Of a stretch of 64,000 nucleotides of DNA, positions 35,444 to 43,470 are shown piece after piece. A program made the position numbers and the translations under genes. Source of the stretch: Fen-1245 sp963835535 (GTDB lineage Bacteria; Gemmatimonadota; Gemmatimonadetes; Gemmatimonadales; JACORV01). A model generated the notes under the pieces. The model did no database searches. It was not told the origin of the DNA and was given only the letters and a program-made list of their open reading frames with translations. How positions within the stretch are numbered: the stretch's first letter is position 1; every line of letters starts with the position of its first letter. Location: positions 876,923 to 940,922 of the forward strand of contig CAWIFL010000005.1 in assembly GCA_963835535.1 (NCBI GenBank). The letters run 5' to 3'.

Positions 35444-36958
35444 ATGCCTTTGGATGCCCTGGAGCGATACTTCGAGCCTTTCCGCGCGAACACCGTCGGC
35501 TGCGACCAGACGTTCCGCTCCCCCTACGGCGAGCAGCGCATCGTCTACGCCGACTGGACGGCCAGCGGCCGGCTGTATCGGCCGATCGAATCCCGTCTGG
35601 TCGAGCGGTTCGGTCCCTTCGTGGGCAATACCCATTCGGAGGCCAGCGAGACCGGGACGGCGATGACGCTCGCGTACCACGAGGCCCACCGCATCCTCAA
35701 GGCGCACGTCAACGCGGGGCCGGACGACCTGATCGTGACGGGCGCCTCGGGCATGACCGGGATGGTGAACAAGTTGCAGCGTATCCTCGGGCTCAAGGCG
35801 CCTGAGGCGTTGCGCCGCTTCGTGCGGCTGCCCGCGGTGGAGCGGCCGGTGGTGTTCGTGACCCACCTGGAGCACCACTCAAACCATACGTCGTGGTACG
35901 AGACGATCGCCGACGTGGTGGTCGTCCCGCCGGACCCGCAGGGGGTCGTGGACCTGGCGGCGCTCGAGGGGCTGCTCCACCAGTACCGCGAGCGGCCGGT
36001 CAAGATCGGCGCCTTCTCGGCCTGCTCCAACGTGACCGGCGTCTTCACGCCGTACCACGCGATGGCGGCGCTGATGCACCGGGCGGGGGGCGTCGCCTTC
36101 GTGGACTGGTCCGCCTGCGCGCCGTATGTCGCGATCGACATGCACCCGCCGGCTTCCGAGGAACGCCTCGACGCCGTGCTGTTCTCTCCCCACAAGTTCC
36201 TGGGTGGCCCGGGCTCGGCCGGCGTGGCGGTGTTCAACCGCGCGCTCTACCGGAACACGGTGCCCGACGACGCGGGCGGCGGCACCGTGGCGTGGACGAA
36301 TCCCTGGGGCCAGTACTCGTTCGTGGAGGACATCGAGCTGCGCGAGGACGGAGGCACGCCGGCGTTCCTGCAGACCATCAAGGCGGCGCTGGCGGTGCAG
36401 CTCAAGGACGAGATGGGTGTGGAGGCCATGGGAAAGCGCGAGACGGCCATCGTCGGCTTCGCGATGGACGCGCTGCGCGCCATTCCGAAGGTCCACGTCC
36501 TGGCTCCCGGCTGCCGGCACCGGCTCGCGATCCTCTCCTTCTACGTCGAGGACCTCCACTACAACCTCGTGGTGCGGCTCCTCAACGACCGGTTCGGTAT
36601 TCAGTCGCGGGGCGGGTGCTCGTGCGCGGGCACCTACGGCCACTACCTCCTCCACGTGGATCCCCAGCGCTCCAAGCGCATCACCGACCGGATCGACAGC
36701 GGCGACCTCTCCGAGAAGCCCGGCTGGGTGCGACTGTCCTTCCATCCCACCAGCACGACGGCCGAGGTGGAGCAGTGCGTGGAGGCGGTGGGGGCTGTCG
36801 TCCGCAACGGCGCCGCCTGGGCGCAGGATTACACCTACTCACCCCACACCAACGAGTTCTCCCACAACAGCGGATGGCGCGAGGCACGCGAACTCGTCAC
36901 GGCCTGGTTCGCCGCGGGGGATGGGTACGCGATCCGGGGTCCGCAGACCGACCGGTAA
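35444..36958 (+). CDS. Class-V aminotransferase, SufS/cysteine-desulfurase-like
   Basis: A 504-residue PLP enzyme. The PLP lysine is in FSPHKFLGGPGS, the PLP-binding His in THLEHHSNHTSW and an Asp in VDWSACAPY. A cysteine-rich loop (SRGGCSCAGTYGHYLL) stands where SufS-type desulfurases carry their catalytic Cys (R.GHHCA), so it could make protein-bound persulfide from cysteine. It precedes DsrE, TusA and Hdr/Qmo-like genes on the same strand, which supports a sulfur-donor role. ATG 35444 directly touches a GGGAGG; TTG 35450, in frame and six bases from that site, could be the real start. Confidence 0.75.
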   Translation: MPLDALERYFEPFRANTVGCDQTFRSPYGEQRIVYADWTASGRLYRPIESRLVERFGPFVGNTHSEASETGTAMTLAYHEAHRILKAHVNAGPDDLIVTGASGMTGMVNKLQRILGLKAPEALRRFVRLPAVERPVVFVTHLEHHSNHTSWYETIADVVVVPPDPQGVVDLAALEGLLHQYRERPVKIGAFSACSNVTGVFTPYHAMAALMHRAGGVAFVDWSACAPYVAIDMHPPASEERLDAVLFSPHKFLGGPGSAGVAVFNRALYRNTVPDDAGGGTVAWTNPWGQYSFVEDIELREDGGTPAFLQTIKAALAVQLKDEMGVEAMGKRETAIVGFAMDALRAIPKVHVLAPGCRHRLAILSFYVEDLHYNLVVRLLNDRFGIQSRGGCSCAGTYGHYLLHVDPQRSKRITDRIDSGDLSEKPGWVRLSFHPTSTTAEVEQCVEAVGAVVRNGAAWAQDYTYSPHTNEFSHNSGWREARELVTAWFAAGDGYAIRGPQTDR

Positions 36959-37036
36959 CCTGGCCTCGTCCGGTCCGCTTCTTGCACGTGCGAGTGCTGG
37001 AGTGCGCGAGTCACGAGCACCGACCGGAGAGCCCCT

Positions 37037-37510
37037 ATGGCTGCAAGCGCAACGCGGATCGCGATCATCGCCGGCCACGGCACCCTCGACGCGGCGTATC
37101 CCCCGCTGATCCTGGCGACCTCCGCCGTGGCGATGGACATGGAGGCGGGGATCTTCTTCACCTTCTACGGCCTCGAGATCCTGAAGAAGGGGAAGGCGGA
37201 CCGGCTCCAGGTGGCCCCGATCGCCAACCCCGCCATGCCCGTGCCGATGCCGAACATCCTCGGGATGCTGCCGGGGATGACGGCCGCGGCCACGATGATG
37301 ATGAACGGCTGGATGAAGAAGGCGAACGTCCTGAAGGTGAGCCAGCTGCTCGATCAGGCGCGCGAGACCGGCGTGAAGCTCATCGCGTGCCAGATGACGA
37401 TGGACGTGATGGGCATCAAGCGCGAAGACCTCATCGACGGCGTCACCGTCGGCGGCGCCGCCTCCTTCCTCGCCTACGCCAGCGAGAACGCGATCACGCT
37501 GTCCTTCTAG
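37037..37510 (+). CDS. DsrE/DsrF-like (DsrE2-type) sulfur-carrier protein
   Basis: A 157-residue protein of the DsrE/F-like superfamily, with IAIIAGHGTLDAAYPPLILATSAVAMDMEAGIFFTFYGLEIL-type start and a single conserved-looking cysteine in KLIACQMTMDVMGIK, the persulfide-carrying position in this group. A hydrophobic Met/Pro-rich stretch (MPVPMPNILGMLPGM) is typical for the DsrE2 branch. It would pass sulfane sulfur among TusA-like partners. A GC-rich hairpin and the ArsR operator follow it, so it may be the last gene of one transcript or the first of the cluster. Confidence 0.8.
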   Translation: MAASATRIAIIAGHGTLDAAYPPLILATSAVAMDMEAGIFFTFYGLEILKKGKADRLQVAPIANPAMPVPMPNILGMLPGMTAAATMMMNGWMKKANVLKVSQLLDQARETGVKLIACQMTMDVMGIKREDLIDGVTVGGAASFLAYASENAITLSF

Positions 37511-37522
37511 GCTCCACACGGT

Positions 37523-37552
37523 GGGCCGGTCGCGGATTCCCGCGGCCGGCCC
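37523..37552. terminator. GC-rich hairpin after dsrE-like gene
   Basis: GGGCCGGTCGCGG and CCGCGGCCGGCCC pair over 13 bp (one G-T) around ATTC, 12 bases after the stop codon. There is no T tail, so it may be a weak terminator or a transcript-stabilising hairpin separating dsrE from the arsR-led operon. Confidence 0.45.
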
Positions 37553-37634
37553 GGATGTGCTCTCCGTAGTATCCCGGATGCGTTTCCCGATGTGATCGAG
37601 CGCCCGTCCGAGGCGCGCGGGCGCGGTACACTAT

Positions 37635-37650
37635 TTGCGAAGTTTCGCAA
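37635..37650. promoter_or_regulatory. Inverted repeat TTGCGAA-GT-TTCGCAA, probable ArsR operator
   Basis: A perfect 7-2-7 palindrome lies 33 bases before the preferred GTG of the ArsR gene and seems to be the only symmetrical element in the 146-base gap. ArsR-family repressors bind such short interrupted palindromes near their own promoters, so it is the likely control site of the TusA-Hdr operon. Confidence 0.6.
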
Positions 37651-37683
37651 GTACGGATGTACGATACCCCGCAGGGAGGGCCC

Positions 37684-38031
37684 GTGAAGCAGGTCAACAT
37701 CTTCGAGCTGCACGCCGACGTGTGCCAGACCCTCTCCAACCCGAAGCGGCTGATGATCCTCGCCCTGCTGGGCAAGCGGGAGCAGAGCGTGGGCGAGTTG
37801 GCCGCCGTCCTGGATCTCCCCATGTCGAACGTGAGCCAGCACCTGGCCCTGCTGCGCGGCCAGGGGCTGGTGGTGGCCCGCAAGGATGCCCAGATGGTGC
37901 ACTACAGCCTCGCCGACCGCCGGATCGTCCAGGCGTGCACGCTCATCCGGTCGGTGCTGTTGGATCGGATGAAGCGGCGCGGCGAGGCCGCGAAGCGCAT
38001 GGACCCCCGGTACGTCGTCTTCGCCGAGTAG
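37684..38031 (+). CDS. ArsR-family transcriptional regulator, possible sulfur sensor
   Basis: A winged-helix protein (ADVCQTLSNPKRLMILALL, then LAAVLDLPMSNVSQHLALLRGQGLVVARKD). GTG 37684 has GGGAGGG four bases upstream and is preferred; ATG 37657, in frame, lacks a ribosome site. Two cysteines stand out: one in the first helix region (ADVCQTL) and one in the last helix (IVQACTLIR). In SqrR, BigR and sHdrR, two cysteines form a tetrasulfide when sulfane sulfur is present. Their position here is not identical, so this is only a suggestion. As first gene of the TusA-Hdr-Qmo operon it is the obvious local regulator. Confidence 0.85.
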   Translation: MKQVNIFELHADVCQTLSNPKRLMILALLGKREQSVGELAAVLDLPMSNVSQHLALLRGQGLVVARKDAQMVHYSLADRRIVQACTLIRSVLLDRMKRRGEAAKRMDPRYVVFAE

Positions 38032-38070
38032 GCGAAACCGGCCGGGATCACTCGCAGAGGAGATACGACA

Positions 38071-38322
38071 ATGGCCCTGGATCTTTCGACGCTCACGGCG
38101 AGCAAGACGGTGGACGCGCGCGGCACGGCTTGTCCCGGCCCGCTCCTGGAGGCGAAGCGCGCCATCGCCGGCGTGCCGCTCGGCGGCATCATGGAGGTGC
38201 TCTCCTCCGACGCGGGCACCAACGAAGACATCCCCCTCTGGTCGAAAAAGGTCGGCCACGAGTTCCTGGGCTCCGTCGAGGAAGCCGGCTACTGGCGGCT
38301 GTTCGTGAAGCGCGGGAAGTAG
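38071..38322 (+). CDS. tusA: TusA-like sulfur-carrier protein
   Basis: An 83-residue protein with the TusA signature DARGTACPGPLLEAKRAI; the Cys of CPxP carries the persulfide. TusA proteins hand sulfur to DsrE, rhodanese or Hdr partners in cytoplasmic sulfur oxidation or in tRNA thiolation. Here it lies four bases before an MvhD-like gene and within an Hdr/Qmo-like operon, arguing for energy or redox sulfur metabolism. AGGAG precedes the ATG. Confidence 0.9.
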   Translation: MALDLSTLTASKTVDARGTACPGPLLEAKRAIAGVPLGGIMEVLSSDAGTNEDIPLWSKKVGHEFLGSVEEAGYWRLFVKRGK

Positions 38323-38326
38323 GGCG

Positions 38327-38740
38327 ATGACCGCCGCGCCGTCCGCCGCCCTGGTCCGCCCGAAGATCCTGGTCTTCTCGACGACCACCATCTCGGACCC
38401 GGGCATCGACCTGGCCGGCAGCCAGCACATGGACTATTCCGCCGAGGTCAAGGTGATCAGCGTGCCGTGCTCGGGCGGGATCAGCCCGCACTGGATCGCG
38501 CACGCCATCGAGGCGGGCTTCGACGGCGTGTTCATCGCGGCGGACGGCGGCGACTGCGCCTACCTCCCCGACTGCACGGCCCGGACGGCGCGCATCGCGG
38601 AGCGGGCGCAGGGGCTGCTCAAGGAACGCGGCCGGGATCCGCGCCGCGTCAAGATGGCGGCGATCTGCTCGGTCTGCGCGGAACCCTTCGTCTCGCACAT
38701 GCGGCAGTTCGGCGAGTCGTTGGGCAAGCTGGCGGGGTGA
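38327..38740 (+). CDS. MvhD/FlpD-like hydrogenase iron-sulfur subunit homologue
   Basis: A 137-residue protein similar to the MvhD/FlpD domain that links HdrA to electron partners and that forms the C-terminus of QmoB. Conserved cysteines appear in VPCSGGISP, DGGDCAYLPDC and ICSVCAEPF, enough for a [2Fe-2S] cluster. The segment FDGVFIAADGGDCAY corresponds to the family hallmark (GADGVLV.GC..GDCHY). As a separate gene directly before an HdrA-type gene it should act as the electron-transfer adaptor of the complex. Confidence 0.8.
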   Translation: MTAAPSAALVRPKILVFSTTTISDPGIDLAGSQHMDYSAEVKVISVPCSGGISPHWIAHAIEAGFDGVFIAADGGDCAYLPDCTARTARIAERAQGLLKERGRDPRRVKMAAICSVCAEPFVSHMRQFGESLGKLAG

Positions 38741-38744
38741 GGCG

Positions 38745-41489
38745 ATGGACTGCGATGTCCTGATCGTGGGCGGCGGCATCGCCGGCATGGAGAGCGGCCT
38801 CACGCTGGGCGACATGGGGTACCGGGTCGCGCTGGTGGAAAAGGAACCGTCGGTGGGCGGGAAGATGATCCTGCTCAGCAAAGTGTTCCCCACCCTGGAC
38901 TGCGCCTCGTGCATTTCCACGCCGAAGATGGCCGCGGTGTCCCATCACCCGAACGTGACGGTCTTCACCTACAGCGAGGTCGAGGGGATCACGCCGCAGG
39001 GCGACGGGACGTTCAGCGTCCGGTTGCTCAAGAAGCCGACGTTCGTGGACCTCGCCGCGTGCACCGGGTGCCAGGACTGCGAGCGCGCGTGCACCGTCGC
39101 CATCCCGGACCGCTTCAACGCCGACCTGGTGGCCACACGCGCCGCCCATATCGCGTTCCCCCAGGCCGTTCCGAAGAAGGCGGTGATCGAGCGCGTGGGC
39201 ACGTCGCCCTGCACGTTCGCGTGCCCCGCGGGTGTGAAGGCGCACGGCTACGTCTCCCTGGTGCGCAGCGGGAAGTACGAGGAGGCGTTCCGGCTGCACA
39301 TGGAGGACGCCCCGCTGCCGGGCAGCCTCAGCCGCGCCTGCTATGCCCCGTGCGAGGGGCAGTGCACGCGCGAGAAGGTCGAGGGCAAGGTCGCGATCCG
39401 CGGCATCAAGCGGTTCATGGTGGACCGGTACTACGAGCGGCATCCGGAGCCGGAGTACGGGCCCCCCGACGCGAGGAACGGCAAACGGGTCGCCGTCGTC
39501 GGCTCCGGGCCCGCTGGGCTCTCGGCCGCCTACTTCCTCGCCCGCCGGGGCTACGGCGTCACCGTCTTCGAGGCGGGAGCGGAGGCGGGCGGCATGCTGC
39601 GTCACGGCATCCCGCCGTTCCGGCTGCCGAAGGCGATCGTGGACCGGGACATCAGGAACGTGACGGCACTGGGGGTGGAGATCCGGACGCTTACCCCGGT
39701 GCACTCCCTCGCCTCGCTGAGCGAGCAGGGATTCGACGCGACCTTCCTGGCGCTCGGGACGATGGAGGGGCAGGGCAACGACACGCCGGGACGCGAGCTG
39801 GATGGCGTGATGGAGTCCATGGACTTGCTCGAGGCCGGCAATGCCGGACGCGGCATCCACCTCGCCGGCAAGCGCGTCGCCGTGATCGGCGGCGGCAACG
39901 TCGCCATCGACTCGGCGCGGATGGCGCTGCGGCTCGGCGCGGCGCAGGTCGCGATCCACTACCGCCGCGGCCGCGCCGAGATGCCGGCGCACGACTTCGA
40001 GGTGCAGTCCGCCCTCGACGAGGGCGTGGAGCTGCACCCGCTGCAGGCCCCGAGCGCCTTTGTGGGCGAAGACGGGAGACTGGCTGGCGTCGAGTGGCTC
40101 TCGATGCGGCTCGGCGAGCCCGACGCCAGCGGCCGCCGGCGCCCTGTTCCGGTGCCGGGGTCGGAACAGTTCCTCCCGGCAGAGATCGTGGTCCTCGCGA
40201 TCGGGCTCTCGCCCAGCACCCGCCCCTTCGCCGGCGAGCTGGCACTGAACCCGAACGGGACGATCAAGACCGACGCCGAGTCGCTCGTCACCTCGCTGCC
40301 GAGCGTCTTCGCGGGCGGCGATGCGGTGAGCGGTCCCTCCATGATCATCGAGGCGATCGCGCAGGGGAAACGCGCCGCCTTCTACATGGACCGGCGGCTC
40401 AGGGGCCTCCCGCTCGAAGGCGTGACCTTCGACGCGCGCCTGCCCGCAGTGGCCGAGGCGGCGGTGCTGGGCCGGTCGGCGGACGCTCCCGCGGCGCGCC
40501 CGCCGGCTGTCCCGCACGAGCTGGACGCCGCGAAGCGCGCCCGCTCGATGGACGAGATCGAGCAGACGATGACCGAGGAGGAGGCGCGGTACAGCGCGAG
40601 TCGTTGCCTCGATTGCGGGATCTGCTCGGAGTGCCACGAGTGCATGGCCGCGTGCCCCGCCGGCGCGATCCGGCTCGACATGCGCGAGGAGCGCGAGACC
40701 ATCGAGGCTCGCTCCGTGCTCGTGGCCACCGGATTCCAGCTGTTCGACGCGAAGCGGAAGCCCGCCTACGGATTCGGGAAGTTGCCGAACGTCATCACGT
40801 CGATGCAGATGGACCGCATCCTCGCCCCCACCCGGCCGTACAACGCCGTGGTGCGCCCGTCCGACGGCAAGGCGCCCGCCACCATCGGCTACGTCCTGTG
40901 CACCGGCTCGCGCGATTGCACCGTGGACAACCGGCTCTGCTCGCGGGTGTGCTGCATGTACTCGATCAAGCAGGCGCAGCTGCTGATGGGTGCGCTGCCG
41001 CTGGCCGACATCACGATCTACTACATCGACATCCGCGCCTTCGGCAAAGGCTACGAGGAGTTCTTCGAGCAGGCGAAGGGCATGGGCGTACGGTTCGTGA
41101 AGGGCAGGGTGGCCAAGATCGAGCCCGCCGGCGGGGGGGACGGCAACGTCACGCTGTACTACGAGGACATCGAGGGTGGCGGCGGGCTCCAGAAGGCGGA
41201 GCACGACCTCGCGGTGCTCTCGGTCGGGCTGTCGGCGAACCCGGAGGCGTTCGGCCTCTTCCCGCCGGGCGCGCTCGAGGCGGACGCATTCCACTACGTG
41301 CGCGAGGTGGACGAGGATCTCGAGCCCGGCAAGACGAGCATCGAGGGGGTGTTCGTCGCGGGGACCGCCTCGGCCATCCGCGACATCCCCGACACGATCC
41401 TGCACGCGGGCGCGGCGGTCGCGCAGGTGGCGTCGTACCTCCAGCGGAAGCGCGCGCCGGCGGCGGCCGCAGCGGGAGCGGCCCGATGA
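38745..41489 (+). CDS. HdrA-type flavoprotein with inserted GltD-like oxidoreductase module
   Basis: A 914-residue fusion. Residues 1-130 are the HdrA start: FAD motif VGGGIAGMESG, cysteines 53 and 56, and a [4Fe-4S] ligand set C106, C109, C112, C116. Residues about 150-570 resemble the GltD/NfnB small subunit: Fer4_20 cysteines 156, 160, 199, 203, 207, second FAD motif VVGSGPAGLSAAY (251-263), NAD(P)-binding VIGGGNVAIDSAR and GGD near 525. Residues 610-890 return to HdrA, with C621-C637 (CLDCGICSECHECMAACP) and C719-C737. The enzyme could connect NAD(P)H with the Hdr/Qmo core, possibly by flavin-based bifurcation. The four-base gap before and the four-base overlap after imply tight co-translation. 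Confidence 0.85.
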   Translation: MDCDVLIVGGGIAGMESGLTLGDMGYRVALVEKEPSVGGKMILLSKVFPTLDCASCISTPKMAAVSHHPNVTVFTYSEVEGITPQGDGTFSVRLLKKPTFVDLAACTGCQDCERACTVAIPDRFNADLVATRAAHIAFPQAVPKKAVIERVGTSPCTFACPAGVKAHGYVSLVRSGKYEEAFRLHMEDAPLPGSLSRACYAPCEGQCTREKVEGKVAIRGIKRFMVDRYYERHPEPEYGPPDARNGKRVAVVGSGPAGLSAAYFLARRGYGVTVFEAGAEAGGMLRHGIPPFRLPKAIVDRDIRNVTALGVEIRTLTPVHSLASLSEQGFDATFLALGTMEGQGNDTPGRELDGVMESMDLLEAGNAGRGIHLAGKRVAVIGGGNVAIDSARMALRLGAAQVAIHYRRGRAEMPAHDFEVQSALDEGVELHPLQAPSAFVGEDGRLAGVEWLSMRLGEPDASGRRRPVPVPGSEQFLPAEIVVLAIGLSPSTRPFAGELALNPNGTIKTDAESLVTSLPSVFAGGDAVSGPSMIIEAIAQGKRAAFYMDRRLRGLPLEGVTFDARLPAVAEAAVLGRSADAPAARPPAVPHELDAAKRARSMDEIEQTMTEEEARYSASRCLDCGICSECHECMAACPAGAIRLDMREERETIEARSVLVATGFQLFDAKRKPAYGFGKLPNVITSMQMDRILAPTRPYNAVVRPSDGKAPATIGYVLCTGSRDCTVDNRLCSRVCCMYSIKQAQLLMGALPLADITIYYIDIRAFGKGYEEFFEQAKGMGVRFVKGRVAKIEPAGGGDGNVTLYYEDIEGGGGLQKAEHDLAVLSVGLSANPEAFGLFPPGALEADAFHYVREVDEDLEPGKTSIEGVFVAGTASAIRDIPDTILHAGAAVAQVASYLQRKRAPAAAAAGAAR

Positions 41490-43219
41490 GCGCCAAGAGG
41501 ATCGGGGCGTTCGTCTGCCACTGCGGCGGCAACATCTCCGACTACGTGGACGTGGAGCGGGTGCGCGCGGCGGCTGAGCGGGAGCCGGGAGTCGCCGTCG
41601 CGAAGTGCTTCCTGTTCGCGTGCTCCGACGCGGCGCAGCAGGAGATGGCGCAGCTCGTCCGGGACGAGCAGCTCGACGGCATCGTCATCGCGTCGTGCTC
41701 CCCCAAGCTGCACCTGACGACGTTCCGTGCGATGGCGGAGCGCGCCGGCCTCAACCCCTACATGTACACCCAGTGCAACGTGCGGGAGCAGTGTTCCTGG
41801 GCGCACCGCCACGCCCGGGAGCCCGCGACCGCGAAGGCGACCGACCTGGTGCGGGCGGGGATCGCGAAGACCCGGCTCGGCGAGCCACTGACGCCGCTCC
41901 GGGTCGACACGACCCAGGCCGCGCTGGTGATCGGGGCGGGCGTGGCGGGGATGCGCGCGGCGCTGGCGCTCTCCGACATGGGCATCGCCGTGTACCTGGT
42001 GGAGCGCGCGAACGAGCCGGGCGGTCGTGTGCCGGCGTGGGGCAAGCTGTTCCCCAACGACCGCGACGGCGCGCAGATCGTGCACGGTTTGCTCGAGGCG
42101 GTCCGGGGGCGGGAGAACATCACCCTCTTCACCGGCGCCGAGGTGGTCGAGAAGAGCGGCACCGTCGGCGCCTTCGCGGTCAGGGTGCGCCTCGGCGGCG
42201 ATGAGCAGATCGCGCTGCAGGTCGGGGCCATCGTGGTGGCCACCGGTTTCGACCCGTATGCGCCGGGCGCGGGCGAGTTCGGCTACGGGCTGCCCGGGGT
42301 CGTCACGCTCCCCGAGTTCCGGGAGCTGCTGGCCGGGTCGCCGGGGCCGCTGCTGCGCGAGGGCCGACCGGTCAGGACGATCGCCTACGTGTACTGCGTG
42401 GGCAGCCGCCAGGCCGAGACCGGGACGTGCACGCACCCCAACCACTACTGCTCGCGCTTCTGCTGCAACGCGGCGGTGCACACGGCCCTGCTGGCCCAGG
42501 CGGCGGACGCTTCGGTCAACCAGTACCACCTGTACCGCGACATGCGGACCTACGGGAAGAACGAGCTGCTGTTCGAGGACGCGGGCCGGAACGGTTCCGT
42601 CTTCGTCCGCTGGTCGGACGATGCGCCGCCCGTGGTGGAACGGTCGGGCGACGGTCTGACGGTGCGAGTCAAGGACAGCCTGCTGGCCGGCGAAGAGATC
42701 ACGATCCCGGCGGACCTGGTCGTCCTGGTGACCGGGATGGTGCCGCGGGAGAACGCGGGCCTCGTGAAGACGCTGAAGCTGCCGCTCGATGCCGGCGGGT
42801 TCTTCAACGAGATCCATCCGAAGCTGCGGCCGGTGGAAACGCTGATCGACGGCGTCTTCATCGCCGGGACGGCGCAGGGCCCGAAGACGCTCGCCGAGAG
42901 CGTGACCTCCGCGATGGCGGCGGTCTCGAAGGGCGCGGCGCTGCTGCTCAAAGGCTACGTGGACCTGCCGCCCACGGTGGCCCGGGTGGACACCGAGCGG
43001 TGCGTCTGGTGCGGCGAGTGCGCGGCGGCGTGCCCCTACGATGGAGCGGTGATGAAGGCGAGGGTCGGGGAGAAGGAGGTCGCCGCCATCGAGGCGTCGC
43101 TCTGCAAGGGGTGCGGCGGCTGCGTCCCTGCCTGCGCGAGCCAGGCGATCGACCTCGAAGGCTGCACCACCGCGCAGGTGACCGCGATGATCGACGCCCT
43201 CGTGATGGAGGCGGCGTGA
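41486..43219 (+). CDS. HdrA/QmoB-like iron-sulfur flavoprotein
   Basis: A 577-residue HdrA-type protein. The start IGAFVCHCGGNISDYVDV is the usual HdrA N-terminal cysteine motif. An FAD site (VIGAGVAGMRAALALSDMG) follows, then YCVGSRQ and a Cys cluster (CSRFCCNAAVHTALL). Two ferredoxin-type motifs close it (CVWCGECAAACPYD and CKGCGGCVPACASQAI), each for [4Fe-4S]. It would pair with the preceding HdrA-GltD protein as the QmoA/QmoB-like soluble core. ATG 41486 overlaps the previous stop (ATGA). Confidence 0.87.
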   Translation: MSAKRIGAFVCHCGGNISDYVDVERVRAAAEREPGVAVAKCFLFACSDAAQQEMAQLVRDEQLDGIVIASCSPKLHLTTFRAMAERAGLNPYMYTQCNVREQCSWAHRHAREPATAKATDLVRAGIAKTRLGEPLTPLRVDTTQAALVIGAGVAGMRAALALSDMGIAVYLVERANEPGGRVPAWGKLFPNDRDGAQIVHGLLEAVRGRENITLFTGAEVVEKSGTVGAFAVRVRLGGDEQIALQVGAIVVATGFDPYAPGAGEFGYGLPGVVTLPEFRELLAGSPGPLLREGRPVRTIAYVYCVGSRQAETGTCTHPNHYCSRFCCNAAVHTALLAQAADASVNQYHLYRDMRTYGKNELLFEDAGRNGSVFVRWSDDAPPVVERSGDGLTVRVKDSLLAGEEITIPADLVVLVTGMVPRENAGLVKTLKLPLDAGGFFNEIHPKLRPVETLIDGVFIAGTAQGPKTLAESVTSAMAAVSKGAALLLKGYVDLPPTVARVDTERCVWCGECAAACPYDGAVMKARVGEKEVAAIEASLCKGCGGCVPACASQAIDLEGCTTAQVTAMIDALVMEAA

Positions 43220-43467
43220 CGGCGGGCCCGATGCCTCGTGGATTCGCGGACGTGATGCGCGATGAGATGGTGATGCGGCCAAGGATCGCCGCCGTGCTGC
43301 GCGAGGGTCCGAAGACGATCCCGGAGATCGCCGAAGCGCTGGCGGCTCCGGCACGCGACGTCACGCTCTGGGTGATGGCGCTGCGGCGCTACGGCGCGCT
43401 GGAAGAACTGCCCAAGCCGAAGGCCGACGACTACTACCAGTACCGGCTCGCGGGGGAAGGGGCGTAG
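43216..43467 (+). CDS. Small winged-helix protein within the Hdr/Qmo operon
   Basis: An 83-residue protein with a winged-helix/HTH pattern (RIAAVLREGPKTIPEIAEALAAPARDVTLWVMALRRYGALEEL). GTG 43216 overlaps the HdrA stop (gtga) and the QmoC-like gene starts three bases after its end, so it is made in step with the complex subunits. Small wHTH proteins at this position may be regulators or structural adaptors. No function is established. Confidence 0.7.
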   Translation: MTAGPMPRGFADVMRDEMVMRPRIAAVLREGPKTIPEIAEALAAPARDVTLWVMALRRYGALEELPKPKADDYYQYRLAGEGA

Positions 43468-43470
43468 CGC

